Of a stretch of 64,000 nt of DNA, positions 9,083 through 17,087 are shown in pieces. The DNA is from Mycobacterium sp. IS-3022 (GTDB lineage: Bacteria; Actinomycetota; Actinomycetes; Mycobacteriales; Mycobacteriaceae). Within the stretch, counting starts at the first letter, position 1. Each line of letters begins with the position of its first letter. The stretch spans positions 110,059 through 174,058 of the forward strand of contig NZ_LQIN01000003.1 in NCBI RefSeq assembly GCF_001500065.1. Direction: 5' to 3'. The notes below the pieces were generated by a model. It was not told the origin of the DNA. It was given only the letters and a program-made list of their open reading frames with translations, and did not search any database. Both the position numbers and the translations under genes were made by a program.

Positions 9083-10996
9083 ATGACGATCACGGCAGAT
9101 GTGCGCCCGTTCACCACGTCGGAACCAGGCGCGCACGGGAACGGCCCGCAGCCGCGCTGGGTGCGGCCTGCGTTGGTGGCGCTGTTGACCGCCACCGCGG
9201 TGTTGTACCTGTGGGGCCTTGGCTCGTCCGGCTGGGCCAACAACTACTACGCGGCGGCGGTCCAGGCTGGAACGCAGGACTGGAAGGCGTGGCTGTTCGG
9301 GTCGTTGGATGTCGGCAATGCCATCACCGTTGACAAGCCACCGGCGGCGCTATGGGTGATGGTGCTTTTCGGCAGGATCTTCGGGTTCAGCGCGTTCGCC
9401 GTGCTGCTGCCGCAAGCTTTGATGGGTGTCGGTGCCGTCGGCTTGTTGTACGCCACCGTTCGGCGTTGGAGCGGCCCCGAAGCGGGCCTGATGGCCGGTG
9501 CTGCGCTGGCGCTGACGCCCGTGGCGGCGTTGATGTTCCGCTTCAACAATCCCGACGCACTATTGGTGCTGCTGCTCGTCGTGGCCGCGTACTGCACGGT
9601 GCGTGCCACCGAGACGGCGAGCACCCGGTGGATTGCGTTGGCGGGCTGTGCGATCGGCTTCGCCTTCCTGACCAAGATGCTGCAGGCATTCCTGGTGCTA
9701 CCGGCGTTCGCGTTGGTGTTCCTCGTCGCGGCGCCGGTGGGCGTGTGGAAGCGCATCGGCAAGCTGGCGGTCGGGGCGGCCGCGATGATCGTGTCCGCGG
9801 GCTGGTACATCGCGTTGGTCAGCCTGTGGCCGGCCGACTCCCGGCCGTACATCGGAGGCTCATCGGATAACAGCCTGCTGCAGTTGGCGTTGGGCTACAA
9901 CGGAATTGGCCGAGTCGTGGGCGGCGATGGGAACATGCCAGGCGGACCCGGCGGAGGTGGACCTCCAGCAGGTGGACCTCCAGGAGGCGCAGGTGGTGGC
10001 CATACCCTGTTCTTCGGTGGTGACCCCGGGATCGGCCGATTGTTCGGTCAGTCGATGGGCGCCGAGGCTTCCTGGCTGTTGCCCGCCGCGCTGATCGGCT
10101 TGCTCGCCGCGCTGTGGTTCACTCGGCGTGGCGAGCGTACCGCCGGTGTCCGTGCCTCGCTGTTGCTGTGGGGCGGTTGGCTGCTGGTCACCGGCGCGGT
10201 CTTCAGCTTCATGGACGGCATCATCCACCCGTACTACACGGTCGCGCTGGCGCCGGCGATCGCAGCGTTGGTGGGGATCTCGGTACGAGAGCTGTGGCGG
10301 GGCAAGGAGCTTCTGACGCCTCGCATCGTGTTGGCGGCGATGTCGGCCGCCACCGGCGTGTGGGCGTTCATCCTGTTGGAACGCACGCCGGACTGGTGGC
10401 CTGCCCTGCGGTGGATCGTGTTGATCGGCTCCGTCATCATCGCCGCGGTAATCGTGGTCGGTGCTCATCGACTCGGCCGCGCTACCGTGGTATTGGCTAT
10501 CGCCGCAGTGCTTTTCGCTGCAGCAGCTCCTGCGGCGTACACCATCGAAACCGTCGCGAATGCGCACAGCGGCCCGATGGTGATGGCCGGTCCCAGGCGC
10601 GACGCCGCGCCGCCCATGGGCCCGGGTGGACCTCGGCCGGGCGGTCCCGAAGCGGACAATCCCACGCTCGAGCGCCTTGTCGAAGACGCGGACAACCGTT
10701 GGGCGGCAGCGACCATCGGATCGATGACCGCGAGCAGCCTCGAGCTGAAGACCGGGGCTTCGATCATGGCGGTCGGCGGTTTCACCGGCGCGGACAACTC
10801 GCCGACGCTCGAGCAGTTCCAGGGCTATGTCACAGACCATGAGGTGCGGTACTTCATCGCCGGCGATGGGCACGGCCCACCAGGGCGGCAGTCCGGCAGT
10901 GCGCATGACATCACGACCTGGGTGCAGGAGAACTTCGCCCCGGCCGATGTCGGAGGCACCACCGTGTACGACCTCAACTCGCCAATCAACAAATGA
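9083..10996 (+). CDS. GT39/ArnT-like polytopic mannosyltransferase
   Basis: 637-residue membrane enzyme with RBS AAAGGAA before ATG 9083. The N-terminal loop after the first span carries the GT-C signature region (NNYYAAAVQAG, DKPPAALWV), followed by about ten further hydrophobic spans. A Gly/Pro-rich low-complexity insert (about residues 285-305) and a soluble C-terminal domain ending in WVQENFAPADV...VYDL complete it. The family moves sugars from polyprenyl phosphate to protein or lipid outside the membrane; the acceptor here is unknown. It is coupled to the GT2-GtrA gene upstream and to a small secreted protein downstream. A decayed paralogue lies at 7524-7740. Confidence 0.87.
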   Translation: MTITADVRPFTTSEPGAHGNGPQPRWVRPALVALLTATAVLYLWGLGSSGWANNYYAAAVQAGTQDWKAWLFGSLDVGNAITVDKPPAALWVMVLFGRIFGFSAFAVLLPQALMGVGAVGLLYATVRRWSGPEAGLMAGAALALTPVAALMFRFNNPDALLVLLLVVAAYCTVRATETASTRWIALAGCAIGFAFLTKMLQAFLVLPAFALVFLVAAPVGVWKRIGKLAVGAAAMIVSAGWYIALVSLWPADSRPYIGGSSDNSLLQLALGYNGIGRVVGGDGNMPGGPGGGGPPAGGPPGGAGGGHTLFFGGDPGIGRLFGQSMGAEASWLLPAALIGLLAALWFTRRGERTAGVRASLLLWGGWLLVTGAVFSFMDGIIHPYYTVALAPAIAALVGISVRELWRGKELLTPRIVLAAMSAATGVWAFILLERTPDWWPALRWIVLIGSVIIAAVIVVGAHRLGRATVVLAIAAVLFAAAAPAAYTIETVANAHSGPMVMAGPRRDAAPPMGPGGPRPGGPEADNPTLERLVEDADNRWAAATIGSMTASSLELKTGASIMAVGGFTGADNSPTLEQFQGYVTDHEVRYFIAGDGHGPPGRQSGSAHDITTWVQENFAPADVGGTTVYDLNSPINK

Positions 10997-11016
10997 AACA
11001 ACAGGAAGGAATCATC

Positions 11017-11310
11017 ATGAAGTTCAAGCGATTGATCGCCGGGGTCGTCCTCAGCGGCGGGCTCGGCGCATCGGCTCTCGGTCTCGGCGCCGGCACGGCG
11101 GCAGCCGATCCGCCACATCCCGGACCCGGTCCGGGGTGGGTCCAACCGCAGCGGCCCGACGTCCGGTGGGAGGACCGCGACGGCTACAACCGCGCGGTGC
11201 GCGACCACCGCCCCTTCCAGTACCAGGGGCAGTGGGTGAACCCGATTTTCGACCAGGGCCGTCATGGCTGGGGCTTCTGGCTCGGCCCGATCTGGATTCC
11301 GCTGGTCTGA
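11017..11310 (+). CDS. Small secreted Pro/Trp-rich protein
   Basis: 97 residues from ATG 11017, chosen for the strong RBS AGGAAGGA just before it. The signal peptide runs KFKRLIAGVVLSGGLGAS to a cleavage site near TAAADPP. The mature domain of about 67 residues starts Pro/Gly-rich and then turns Trp/Asp/Arg-rich (VRWEDRDGYNRAV, GWGFWLGPIW). Its signal sequence resembles that of the secreted protein at 19588-19815, suggesting one family of small mycobacterial exported proteins. It lies 20 nt after the GT39 gene and could be its glycoprotein substrate, but that is only an inference from position. Function unknown. Confidence 0.8.
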   Translation: MKFKRLIAGVVLSGGLGASALGLGAGTAAADPPHPGPGPGWVQPQRPDVRWEDRDGYNRAVRDHRPFQYQGQWVNPIFDQGRHGWGFWLGPIWIPLV

Positions 11311-11454
11311 TGAGCCCGACGGCCACCCTGTTTCCCCCGACAGGGTGGGCCGTCGCCCAGTTGCCCCAGCGTGCGGGTCTGCACACGACGCGCCGCCGAA
11401 AACCACTACCCTGCGCACGCTCGCGACCCCGGTGACGGCGCGGCCGGTCAGGCA

Positions 11455-11460
11455 TAGGGT
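11455..11460 (+). promoter_or_regulatory. -10 hexamer of canA, leaderless layout
   Basis: TAGGGT matches the mycobacterial SigA -10 pattern TANNNT and is followed by exactly 6 nt before ATG 11467, so transcription would begin at or very near the start codon. No Shine-Dalgarno is present. Confidence 0.55.
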
Positions 11461-11466
11461 CGAGAA

Positions 11467-11958
11467 ATGTCGGCCACCGATGAGTACCTGAAAAACAACG
11501 AGGCATACGCGAGTACGTTCTCCGGTCCCTTGCCACTGCCGCCGAGCAAGCATGTCGCAGTGGTCGCGTGCATGGACGCCCGCCTCGACGTGTACCGGAT
11601 CCTCGGCCTCGGCGACGGCGAGGCACACGTCATCCGCAACGCGGGCGGTGTCGTCACCGACGACGAGATCCGCTCGCTGGCGATCAGTCAACGGCTGCTC
11701 GGCACCAAGGAGATCATCCTGATCCACCACACGGACTGCGGCATGCTGACGTTCACCGACGACGGCTTCAAGCAACAGATCCAGGACGAGACCGGCATCA
11801 AGCCCGAGTGGGCCGCCGAGGCGTTCGTCGACGTCGAGGAAGACGTGCGGCAGTCGCTGCGACGGATCGAGGCCAGCCCCTTCGTCACCAGACACGAGTC
11901 GGCGCGCGGCTTCGTCTTCGACGTCGCGACGGGCCGGCTCAACGAAGTCACCGTGTAG
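11467..11958 (+). CDS. canA: Beta-class carbonic anhydrase
   Basis: 163 residues, cytoplasmic zinc enzyme interconverting CO2 and bicarbonate. The zinc ligands and catalytic dyad are visible: Cys35, Asp37 and Arg39 in ACMDARL, then His88 and Cys91 in HHTDCG. The next part GGVVTDDEIRSL is the expected family stretch. Length and neighbourhood (directly before cysD) match M. tuberculosis Rv1284. The start at ATG 11467 has no RBS but a -10 six nucleotides away, so it is probably leaderless. Confidence 0.93.
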   Translation: MSATDEYLKNNEAYASTFSGPLPLPPSKHVAVVACMDARLDVYRILGLGDGEAHVIRNAGGVVTDDEIRSLAISQRLLGTKEIILIHHTDCGMLTFTDDGFKQQIQDETGIKPEWAAEAFVDVEEDVRQSLRRIEASPFVTRHESARGFVFDVATGRLNEVTV

Positions 11959-11974
11959 CCCCGCGCCCGGCGAC

Positions 11975-12400
11975 CTATCCCACTTTGTAAGTCGCGATCG
12001 CCTTCGCCACAGCGTCGCCGCCGGGGGTCACGACGTCGACCTCGCAGTTGACCAATGTCCTGCCCCTGCGTAGTACCCGCCCGAGCGCGACGAGATCGGT
12101 GCCGCGAGCCGGCGCCAGGAACTGCATCGACATCGACGTGGTGACGCCGCGCAGTGACTCCGGCATCTCGGTCTGCGCCCACGCCGCGGCCATCACCGCA
12201 ACATCGGCCAACGCCGCGATCGCGCCGCCGTGCACCATGTCGCCGACCGTCACGTTCGACTCATCCCACGGCATGCGCAGCCGGATCTCCACGCCGTCGA
12301 GTCGCTCGGCGACGATCCCCAGCTTGGCGACGAACGGCGACTGCGGAATGAACTGCGCCAAGACGTCGGGACCCGTCTGTGGCGGGGTGGTGGTGGTCAT
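11975..12400 (-). CDS. PaaI-type hotdog thioesterase
   Basis: 141 residues of the hotdog fold, convergent with canA (16 nt between stops). The PaaI/acyl-CoA thioesterase signature is VHGGAIAALADVAVMAA, with the His-Gly-Gly at the start of the central helix, and the last strand is DAVAKAIATYK. It would hydrolyse small acyl- or aryl-CoA thioesters in the cytoplasm; the substrate cannot be read from sequence. Start ATG 12400 is preferred over the longer frame, whose extension is Cys/Arg-rich and implausible. Confidence 0.85.
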   Translation of the reverse strand: MTTTTPPQTGPDVLAQFIPQSPFVAKLGIVAERLDGVEIRLRMPWDESNVTVGDMVHGGAIAALADVAVMAAAWAQTEMPESLRGVTTSMSMQFLAPARGTDLVALGRVLRRGRTLVNCEVDVVTPGGDAVAKAIATYKVG

Positions 12401-12516
12401 GAGGTCGAGTATCGGCGGTATCGGCACGGGATCAATTACCTCGCGGGTAAGGCCGCATCGGCGCTCACACACGCTTGAGCAGCAGCTCGCGCAGCAGAAG
12501 GGCCACCGCCAGTGCG

Positions 12517-12598
12517 TTGACATCGGACGCAACCGCGGTGTCTAATAGCGGCTAATGCTCATAAATATGGTCAATCCTACCAACTTTACGAGGAAATG
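12517..12598 (+). promoter_or_regulatory. cysD operon promoter and leader with a 14-codon upstream ORF
   Basis: A perfect -35 TTGACA lies at 12517-12522, with TA-rich -10 candidates around 12541-12548 (TCTAATAG). A short frame starts at ATG 12555, six nucleotides after TAATAG, and ends with TGA 12597-12599, overlapping the cysD start as TGATG. It encodes 14 residues (MLINMVNPTNFTRK) without cysteine. The A/T-rich stretch 12560-12590 stands out against the GC-rich surroundings and is a likely site for the Rrf2 regulator encoded at the operon's 3' end. Promoter assignment is moderate; the regulatory role is inferred. Confidence 0.45.
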
Positions 12599-13531
12599 AT
12601 GACCGCCGTCACCACCACCGAAGAACTCCACGCAGGGCGCTACGAGCTCAGTCATCTGCGCTCCCTGGAGGCCGAGGCCATCCACATCATCCGCGAGGTG
12701 GCCGCGGAGTTCGAGCGGCCCGTGCTGCTGTTCTCCGGCGGCAAGGACTCCATCGTCATGCTGCATCTCGCGCTGAAGGCGTTTCGGCCCGGCCGGCTGC
12801 CGTTCCCGGTGATGCACGTCGACACCGGCCACAACTTCGACGAGGTGCTGCAGACTCGCGACGAACTCGTCGAGGAGTTCGGCGTGCGCCTGGTCGTGGC
12901 CAAGGTGCAGGACGACATCGACGCCGGCCGAGTGGTCGAGACGATCCCGTCGCGCAACCCGATCCAGACCGTCACGCTGCTGCGGGCCATTCGCGAGAAC
13001 AAGTTCGACGCCGCGTTCGGTGGTGCCCGCCGCGACGAGGAGAAGGCGCGCGCCAAGGAGCGGGTGTTCTCCTTCCGCGACGAGTTCGGCCAGTGGGATC
13101 CGAAGGCACAGCGCCCGGAACTGTGGAACCTGTACAACGGCAGGCACCACAAGGGCGAGCACATCCGCGTGTTCCCGCTGTCGAACTGGACCGAGTTCGA
13201 CATCTGGTCCTACATCGGCGCCGAGAAGATCAAGCTGCCGTCGATCTACTACGCACACCGCCGCAAGGTGTTCGAGCGCGACGGGATGCTGCTGGCCGTG
13301 CACAAGTACCTGCAGCCGCGCAAGGACGAGGAAGTCGTCGAGAAGATCGTGCGGTTCCGCACCGTCGGTGATGTCACGTGCACCGGATGCGTGGAATCGC
13401 GCGCCGCGACGGTCGCGGAAGTGATCGCCGAAACGGCGGTGTCGCGGCTCACCGAGCGCGGCGCCACCCGCGCCGACGACCGCATCTCCGAGGCCGGCAT
13501 GGAAGACCGCAAGCGTGAGGGGTACTTCTGA
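12599..13531 (+). CDS. cysD: Sulfate adenylyltransferase subunit 2 CysD
   Basis: 310 residues. Makes adenylylsulfate from ATP and sulfate together with CysN. The PP-loop ATP pyrophosphatase motif is LFSGGKDSIVMLHL; the C-terminus has the conserved CTGC(V)ES segment and ends REGYF as in the family. Start ATG 12599 is used since it is better spaced from the AGG of the leader than ATG 12596. It overlaps the small upstream ORF stop and its own TGA overlaps the cysNC start by one base. Orthologue of Rv1285; first gene of cysD-cysNC-cysQ. Confidence 0.95.
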   Translation: MTAVTTTEELHAGRYELSHLRSLEAEAIHIIREVAAEFERPVLLFSGGKDSIVMLHLALKAFRPGRLPFPVMHVDTGHNFDEVLQTRDELVEEFGVRLVVAKVQDDIDAGRVVETIPSRNPIQTVTLLRAIRENKFDAAFGGARRDEEKARAKERVFSFRDEFGQWDPKAQRPELWNLYNGRHHKGEHIRVFPLSNWTEFDIWSYIGAEKIKLPSIYYAHRRKVFERDGMLLAVHKYLQPRKDEEVVEKIVRFRTVGDVTCTGCVESRAATVAEVIAETAVSRLTERGATRADDRISEAGMEDRKREGYF

Positions 13532-15417
13532 TGACTCGCACCACTGAGCGGCCCGCGTCCAGTGCCCGGCCCGCCGCGACGTTGCTCCGGATCGCCACCG
13601 CGGGCTCGGTCGACGATGGAAAATCCACGCTCATCGGGCGGCTGCTCTTCGACTCCAAAGCCGTCATGGAAGACCAATTGGCCTCGGTGGAGCGCACTTC
13701 CAAGGAGCGCGGTCACGACTACACCGATCTGGCGCTGGTGACCGACGGTCTGCGCGCAGAACGCGAGCAGGGCATCACGATCGACGTCGCCTATCGCTAC
13801 TTCGCAACGCCCAAGCGCAAATTCATCATCGCCGACACGCCCGGCCACATTCAGTACACCCGCAACATGGTCACGGGTACCTCCACGGCGCAGTTGGCCA
13901 TTGTCCTGGTCGACGCCCGCCACGGCCTGCTCGAGCAGTCCCGTCGGCACGCATTCCTGGCCTCGCTGCTGGGCATCCGCCACATCGTGCTCGCGGTGAA
14001 CAAGATGGACCTGATCGGTTGGGACAGAGAGCGGTTCGAGAAGATTCGCGACGACTTCCATGACTTCGCCGCACGCCTGGACATCCACGACGTGACGACG
14101 ATTCCGTTGTCGGCGCTGAACGGCGACAACGTGGTGACCAAATCGGACAACACCCCCTGGTACGAGGGTCCGCCGCTGCTGAGCCACCTCGAAGAGGTCT
14201 ACATCGCCGGTGACCGCAACCTCGTAGACGTCCGCTTTCCCGTTCAGTACGTGATCCGCCCACAATCGTTGGAGCACCACGACCACCGCAGTTACGCAGG
14301 CACTGTCGCCGGCGGTGTGATGAAGGTCGGCGACGACGTCGTCGTGCTGCCCGCGGGATTGACGTCCCGGATCGCGGCGATCGAGGGTCCGGCCGGACCG
14401 GTCGACGAAGCGTTCCCGCCGATGGCGGTGGCGATCAGCCTGACCGACGACATCGACATCTCTCGCGGCGATTTGATCGCGCGGCCGAACAACCAGCCGA
14501 GAGTCACCCAGGAGTTCGACGCCACCGTCTGCTGGATGGCCGACGGATCCGCGCTGGAGCCCGGCCGCGACTACCTGATCAAGCACACCACCCGCACCAC
14601 ACGGGCCAGGGTCACGGCCCTCGACTACCGACTCGACGTCAACACGCTGCACCGCGACAAGGAAGCCACCGCCCTCAAACTCAATGAGCTGGGCCGCATC
14701 TCGCTGCGCACGCAACAGCCGCTGTTGCTCGACGAGTACAGCCGCAACGCGGCCACAGGCTCGTTCATCCTGATCGACCCGAACACCAACGGCACGGTCG
14801 CGGCGGGCATGATCCTGCCGCAGGTCACCGCGCGCACCTCGAGCCCCAACACCGTGCGCCACGAATCGCTGTGCAAGGCCGAGGACCGACTGAGCAAGGG
14901 CAAGACCGTGTGGTTCACCGGCCTGTCGGGCTCGGGGAAGTCGTCGGTGGCGATGCTGGTCGAGCAGAAGCTGATCGAGAAAGGCGTTCCCGCTTATGTT
15001 CTCGACGGTGACAACCTTCGCCACGGCCTCAACGCCGACCTCGGGTTCTCGATGGCCGACCGCGCCGAGAACCAGCGCAGGCTGGCGCACGTCGCGGCGA
15101 TCCTCGCCGACTCCGGACAGGTGGTGCTGGTGCCGGCGATCAGTCCGCTCGAGGAGCACCGGGCCCTGGCCAGAAAGGTGACCACCGAGGCGGGCCTGGA
15201 TTTCTTCGAGGTGTTCTGCGACACCCCGCTGGAGGACTGCGAACGTCGTGATCCGAAGGGCCTGTACGCCAAAGCCCGCGCCGGGAAGATCACCCACTTC
15301 ACCGGTATCGACAGTCCTTATCAACGGCCGAAGAACCCCGATCTGCGATTGACTCCCGACCGCGACCCCGAGCAACTCGCCGAGATGGTGATCGAGCTGC
15401 TGGAAAACCACCGGTGA
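13531..15417 (+). CDS. cysNC: Bifunctional sulfate adenylyltransferase GTPase / APS kinase CysN-CysC
   Basis: 628 residues, two enzymes in one chain. CysN (about residues 15-440) is an EF-Tu-like GTPase with G1 GSVDDGKST at 25-33, G3 DTPGH and G4 NKMD; it drives APS synthesis by CysD. CysC (about 455-628) is APS kinase with P-loop GLSGSGKSS and the APS-binding DGDNLRHGLN, giving PAPS. The fusion is normal for mycobacteria (Rv1286). PAPS feeds assimilation and sulfotransferases such as the one at 21938-23125. Both ends overlap neighbours (TGATG with cysD, GTGA with cysQ). Confidence 0.95.
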   Translation: MTRTTERPASSARPAATLLRIATAGSVDDGKSTLIGRLLFDSKAVMEDQLASVERTSKERGHDYTDLALVTDGLRAEREQGITIDVAYRYFATPKRKFIIADTPGHIQYTRNMVTGTSTAQLAIVLVDARHGLLEQSRRHAFLASLLGIRHIVLAVNKMDLIGWDRERFEKIRDDFHDFAARLDIHDVTTIPLSALNGDNVVTKSDNTPWYEGPPLLSHLEEVYIAGDRNLVDVRFPVQYVIRPQSLEHHDHRSYAGTVAGGVMKVGDDVVVLPAGLTSRIAAIEGPAGPVDEAFPPMAVAISLTDDIDISRGDLIARPNNQPRVTQEFDATVCWMADGSALEPGRDYLIKHTTRTTRARVTALDYRLDVNTLHRDKEATALKLNELGRISLRTQQPLLLDEYSRNAATGSFILIDPNTNGTVAAGMILPQVTARTSSPNTVRHESLCKAEDRLSKGKTVWFTGLSGSGKSSVAMLVEQKLIEKGVPAYVLDGDNLRHGLNADLGFSMADRAENQRRLAHVAAILADSGQVVLVPAISPLEEHRALARKVTTEAGLDFFEVFCDTPLEDCERRDPKGLYAKARAGKITHFTGIDSPYQRPKNPDLRLTPDRDPEQLAEMVIELLENHR

Positions 15418-16145
15418 GCGATCACGAACTCGCCGCCCGCCTGGCCACGGCGGCCGGAAAGCTTTTGCTCGACGTCCGCGCCGAGCTGGCCGAAGCGAGC
15501 GCAGCCGAACGTAAGGCGGCGGGGGACAAGCGCTCTCACGACTTCCTCGCCGAAGCGCTGGCTGCCGAGCGTCCGGACGACGCCGTGCTCTCGGAAGAGG
15601 GCGCCGACGACCCGGTCCGCCTGACCGCCGGACGGGTGTGGATCATCGACCCGCTCGACGGCACCCGCGAGTTCTCCGAACTGGGACGCGACGACTGGGC
15701 GGTTCATGTCGCCCTATGGCAGGCCGGTGAACTGGTCGCCGGAGCGATCGCCCTTCCCGCGCAAGGCGTCACGTTGGCCACCCCCGCGGTCGACTCACCG
15801 CCCGCCGGTCCCGACAAGCCCCGGATCGTGGTCTCGCGGACGCGCCCGCCCTCGATCGCGCTCGCGGTGCGCGACGCCCTGGACGGCACGTTGGTCGAGA
15901 TGGGCTCGGCCGGGGCCAAGGTCGCGTCGGTTGTGCAGGGTCTTTCGGACGTGTACGTGCACGCGGGCGGCCAGTACGAGTGGGACTCCGCGGCGCCGGT
16001 CGCCGTCGCCCGCGCTGCGGGCCTGCACACGTCCCGTATCGATGGCTCGCCGTTGATCTACAACCGGCCCGACCCGCTGCTGCCCGACCTGGTTGTCTGC
16101 CGACCCGAGCTCGCCGAGGCGGTGCTGGCTGTCACGCGTGATTGA
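15414..16145 (+). CDS. cysQ: 3'(2'),5'-bisphosphate nucleotidase CysQ-like
   Basis: 243 residues of the inositol-monophosphatase/CysQ family. Metal-binding motifs are present: EEG at about residue 62, [11 protein letters not shown], and [10 protein letters not shown] near the C-terminus. It would remove the by-product 3'-phosphoadenosine 5'-phosphate, or hydrolyse PAPS itself, keeping the sulfate activation pathway balanced. The GTG start overlaps the cysNC stop (GTGA), so it is part of the operon. In M. tuberculosis the known cysQ (Rv2131c) is elsewhere, so exact orthology is not certain; the family call is. Confidence 0.87.
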   Translation: MSDHELAARLATAAGKLLLDVRAELAEASAAERKAAGDKRSHDFLAEALAAERPDDAVLSEEGADDPVRLTAGRVWIIDPLDGTREFSELGRDDWAVHVALWQAGELVAGAIALPAQGVTLATPAVDSPPAGPDKPRIVVSRTRPPSIALAVRDALDGTLVEMGSAGAKVASVVQGLSDVYVHAGGQYEWDSAAPVAVARAAGLHTSRIDGSPLIYNRPDPLLPDLVVCRPELAEAVLAVTRD

Positions 16146-16153
16146 CTGGGCAC

Positions 16154-16630
16154 ATGCGCATGTCGGCCAAAGCCGAGTACGCCGTCCGCGCGATGGTGCA
16201 ACTCGCGACCGCACAGGACGGTGTCCTCGTCACGACCGACGATCTGGCCAAGGCGCAGGGCATTCCGCCGCAGTTCCTCGTCGACATCCTCTCTGATCTG
16301 CGCACCGACCGCCTGGTGCGCAGCCATCGCGGCCGCGAAGGCGGCTACGAGTTGGCCCGGCCCGCGAAGGACATCAGCCTCGCCGACGTGCTGCGCTGTA
16401 TCGACGGTCCGCTGGCCAGCGTCAGGGACATCGGCCTCGGCGACTTGCCGTACACCGGGCCGACGACCCCGCTGACCGACGTCTGGCGGGCGCTGCGGGC
16501 GAGCATGCGTTCGGTGCTCGAGCAGACGAGCGTGGCTGACGTGGCCGCCGATGCGCTACCCAAGCATGTGCGAAAGCTCGCCGACGACTACCGCAGTCAG
16601 GAGACCAAGCGCGGCCACTCGCTGAGTTAG
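16154..16630 (+). CDS. Rrf2-family transcriptional regulator (CymR-like)
   Basis: 158 residues with an N-terminal winged HTH ([16 protein letters not shown], recognition region [13 protein letters not shown], wing [12 protein letters not shown]). The Fe-S cysteine triplet of IscR/NsrR is absent; only one Cys (LRCIDG) is present, as in sulfur regulators of the CymR type. It lies 8 nt after cysQ and corresponds to Rv1287 beside cysDN. I infer that it controls sulfur assimilation genes, perhaps via the A/T-rich site before cysD. Start ATG 16154 chosen by family alignment; 16142 is possible. Confidence 0.87.
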   Translation: MRMSAKAEYAVRAMVQLATAQDGVLVTTDDLAKAQGIPPQFLVDILSDLRTDRLVRSHRGREGGYELARPAKDISLADVLRCIDGPLASVRDIGLGDLPYTGPTTPLTDVWRALRASMRSVLEQTSVADVAADALPKHVRKLADDYRSQETKRGHSLS

Positions 16631-16639
16631 CGTCGCGGG

Positions 16640-17032
16640 TCAGCCCGAACCGGATCCATAGGGCCGCGTGATGATCTCGAGGTAATGGCCCGCGGGATCC
16701 TGGAAGTAGACACCGCGACCACCGTCGTTGTGGTTGATCTCGCCGGGGCGCGAGCCATGCGGATCGGCCCAGTGCTGCAGACCACGCTCCCGAATACGCC
16801 CGTAGATCTCGGAGAACTCATCCTCGGACACCAGGAAGGCGTAATGCTGCGGGCGGATGTCCTCATCCGGGCCGGCTTGTGCGTAATCGAGGCTGGCGTC
16901 GTGGGCCAAGGACACCGCCAGGAAAGGGCCGAACTCCTTGGCCGGCGGCAGCCCGAACAGCTCGGTGAAGAACCTGGCCGATTCCTCGCGGTCCCGCGCG
17001 GCCACGATGGTGTGGTTGAAAGTGATGGCCAT
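16640..17032 (-). CDS. VOC/glyoxalase-fold protein
   Basis: 130 residues with two beta-alpha-beta-beta-beta repeats of the vicinal-oxygen-chelate fold. Metal-ligand positions are His in FNHTIVAA, the middle QHYAFLVSED, and the C-terminal Glu in GHYLEIIT. The ending RGVYFQDPAGHYLEI is typical of glyoxalase/bleomycin-resistance superfamily members. Convergent with the Rrf2 gene (9 nt). Substrate unknown; the superfamily is too broad for a specific reaction. Confidence 0.83.
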   Translation of the reverse strand: MAITFNHTIVAARDREESARFFTELFGLPPAKEFGPFLAVSLAHDASLDYAQAGPDEDIRPQHYAFLVSEDEFSEIYGRIRERGLQHWADPHGSRPGEINHNDGGRGVYFQDPAGHYLEIITRPYGSGSG

Positions 17033-17087
17033 ACCGGTTCAGTCAACCACCGTCGGCGCCGAGACGGCAACGTTGCACGATGTAGGC

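Noticed and set aside
9950..10000. Gly/Pro-rich repeat within the GT39 gene as a possible mobile repeat
   Set aside because: In frame, no target duplication, typical low-complexity loop of this enzyme type.
12412..12532. Minus-strand extension of the thioesterase frame with clustered Cys codons, reminiscent of polycysteine leader ORFs
   Set aside because: It is antisense to cysD and in frame with the thioesterase upstream of its good start; the known attenuator ORFs are sense to the controlled gene.
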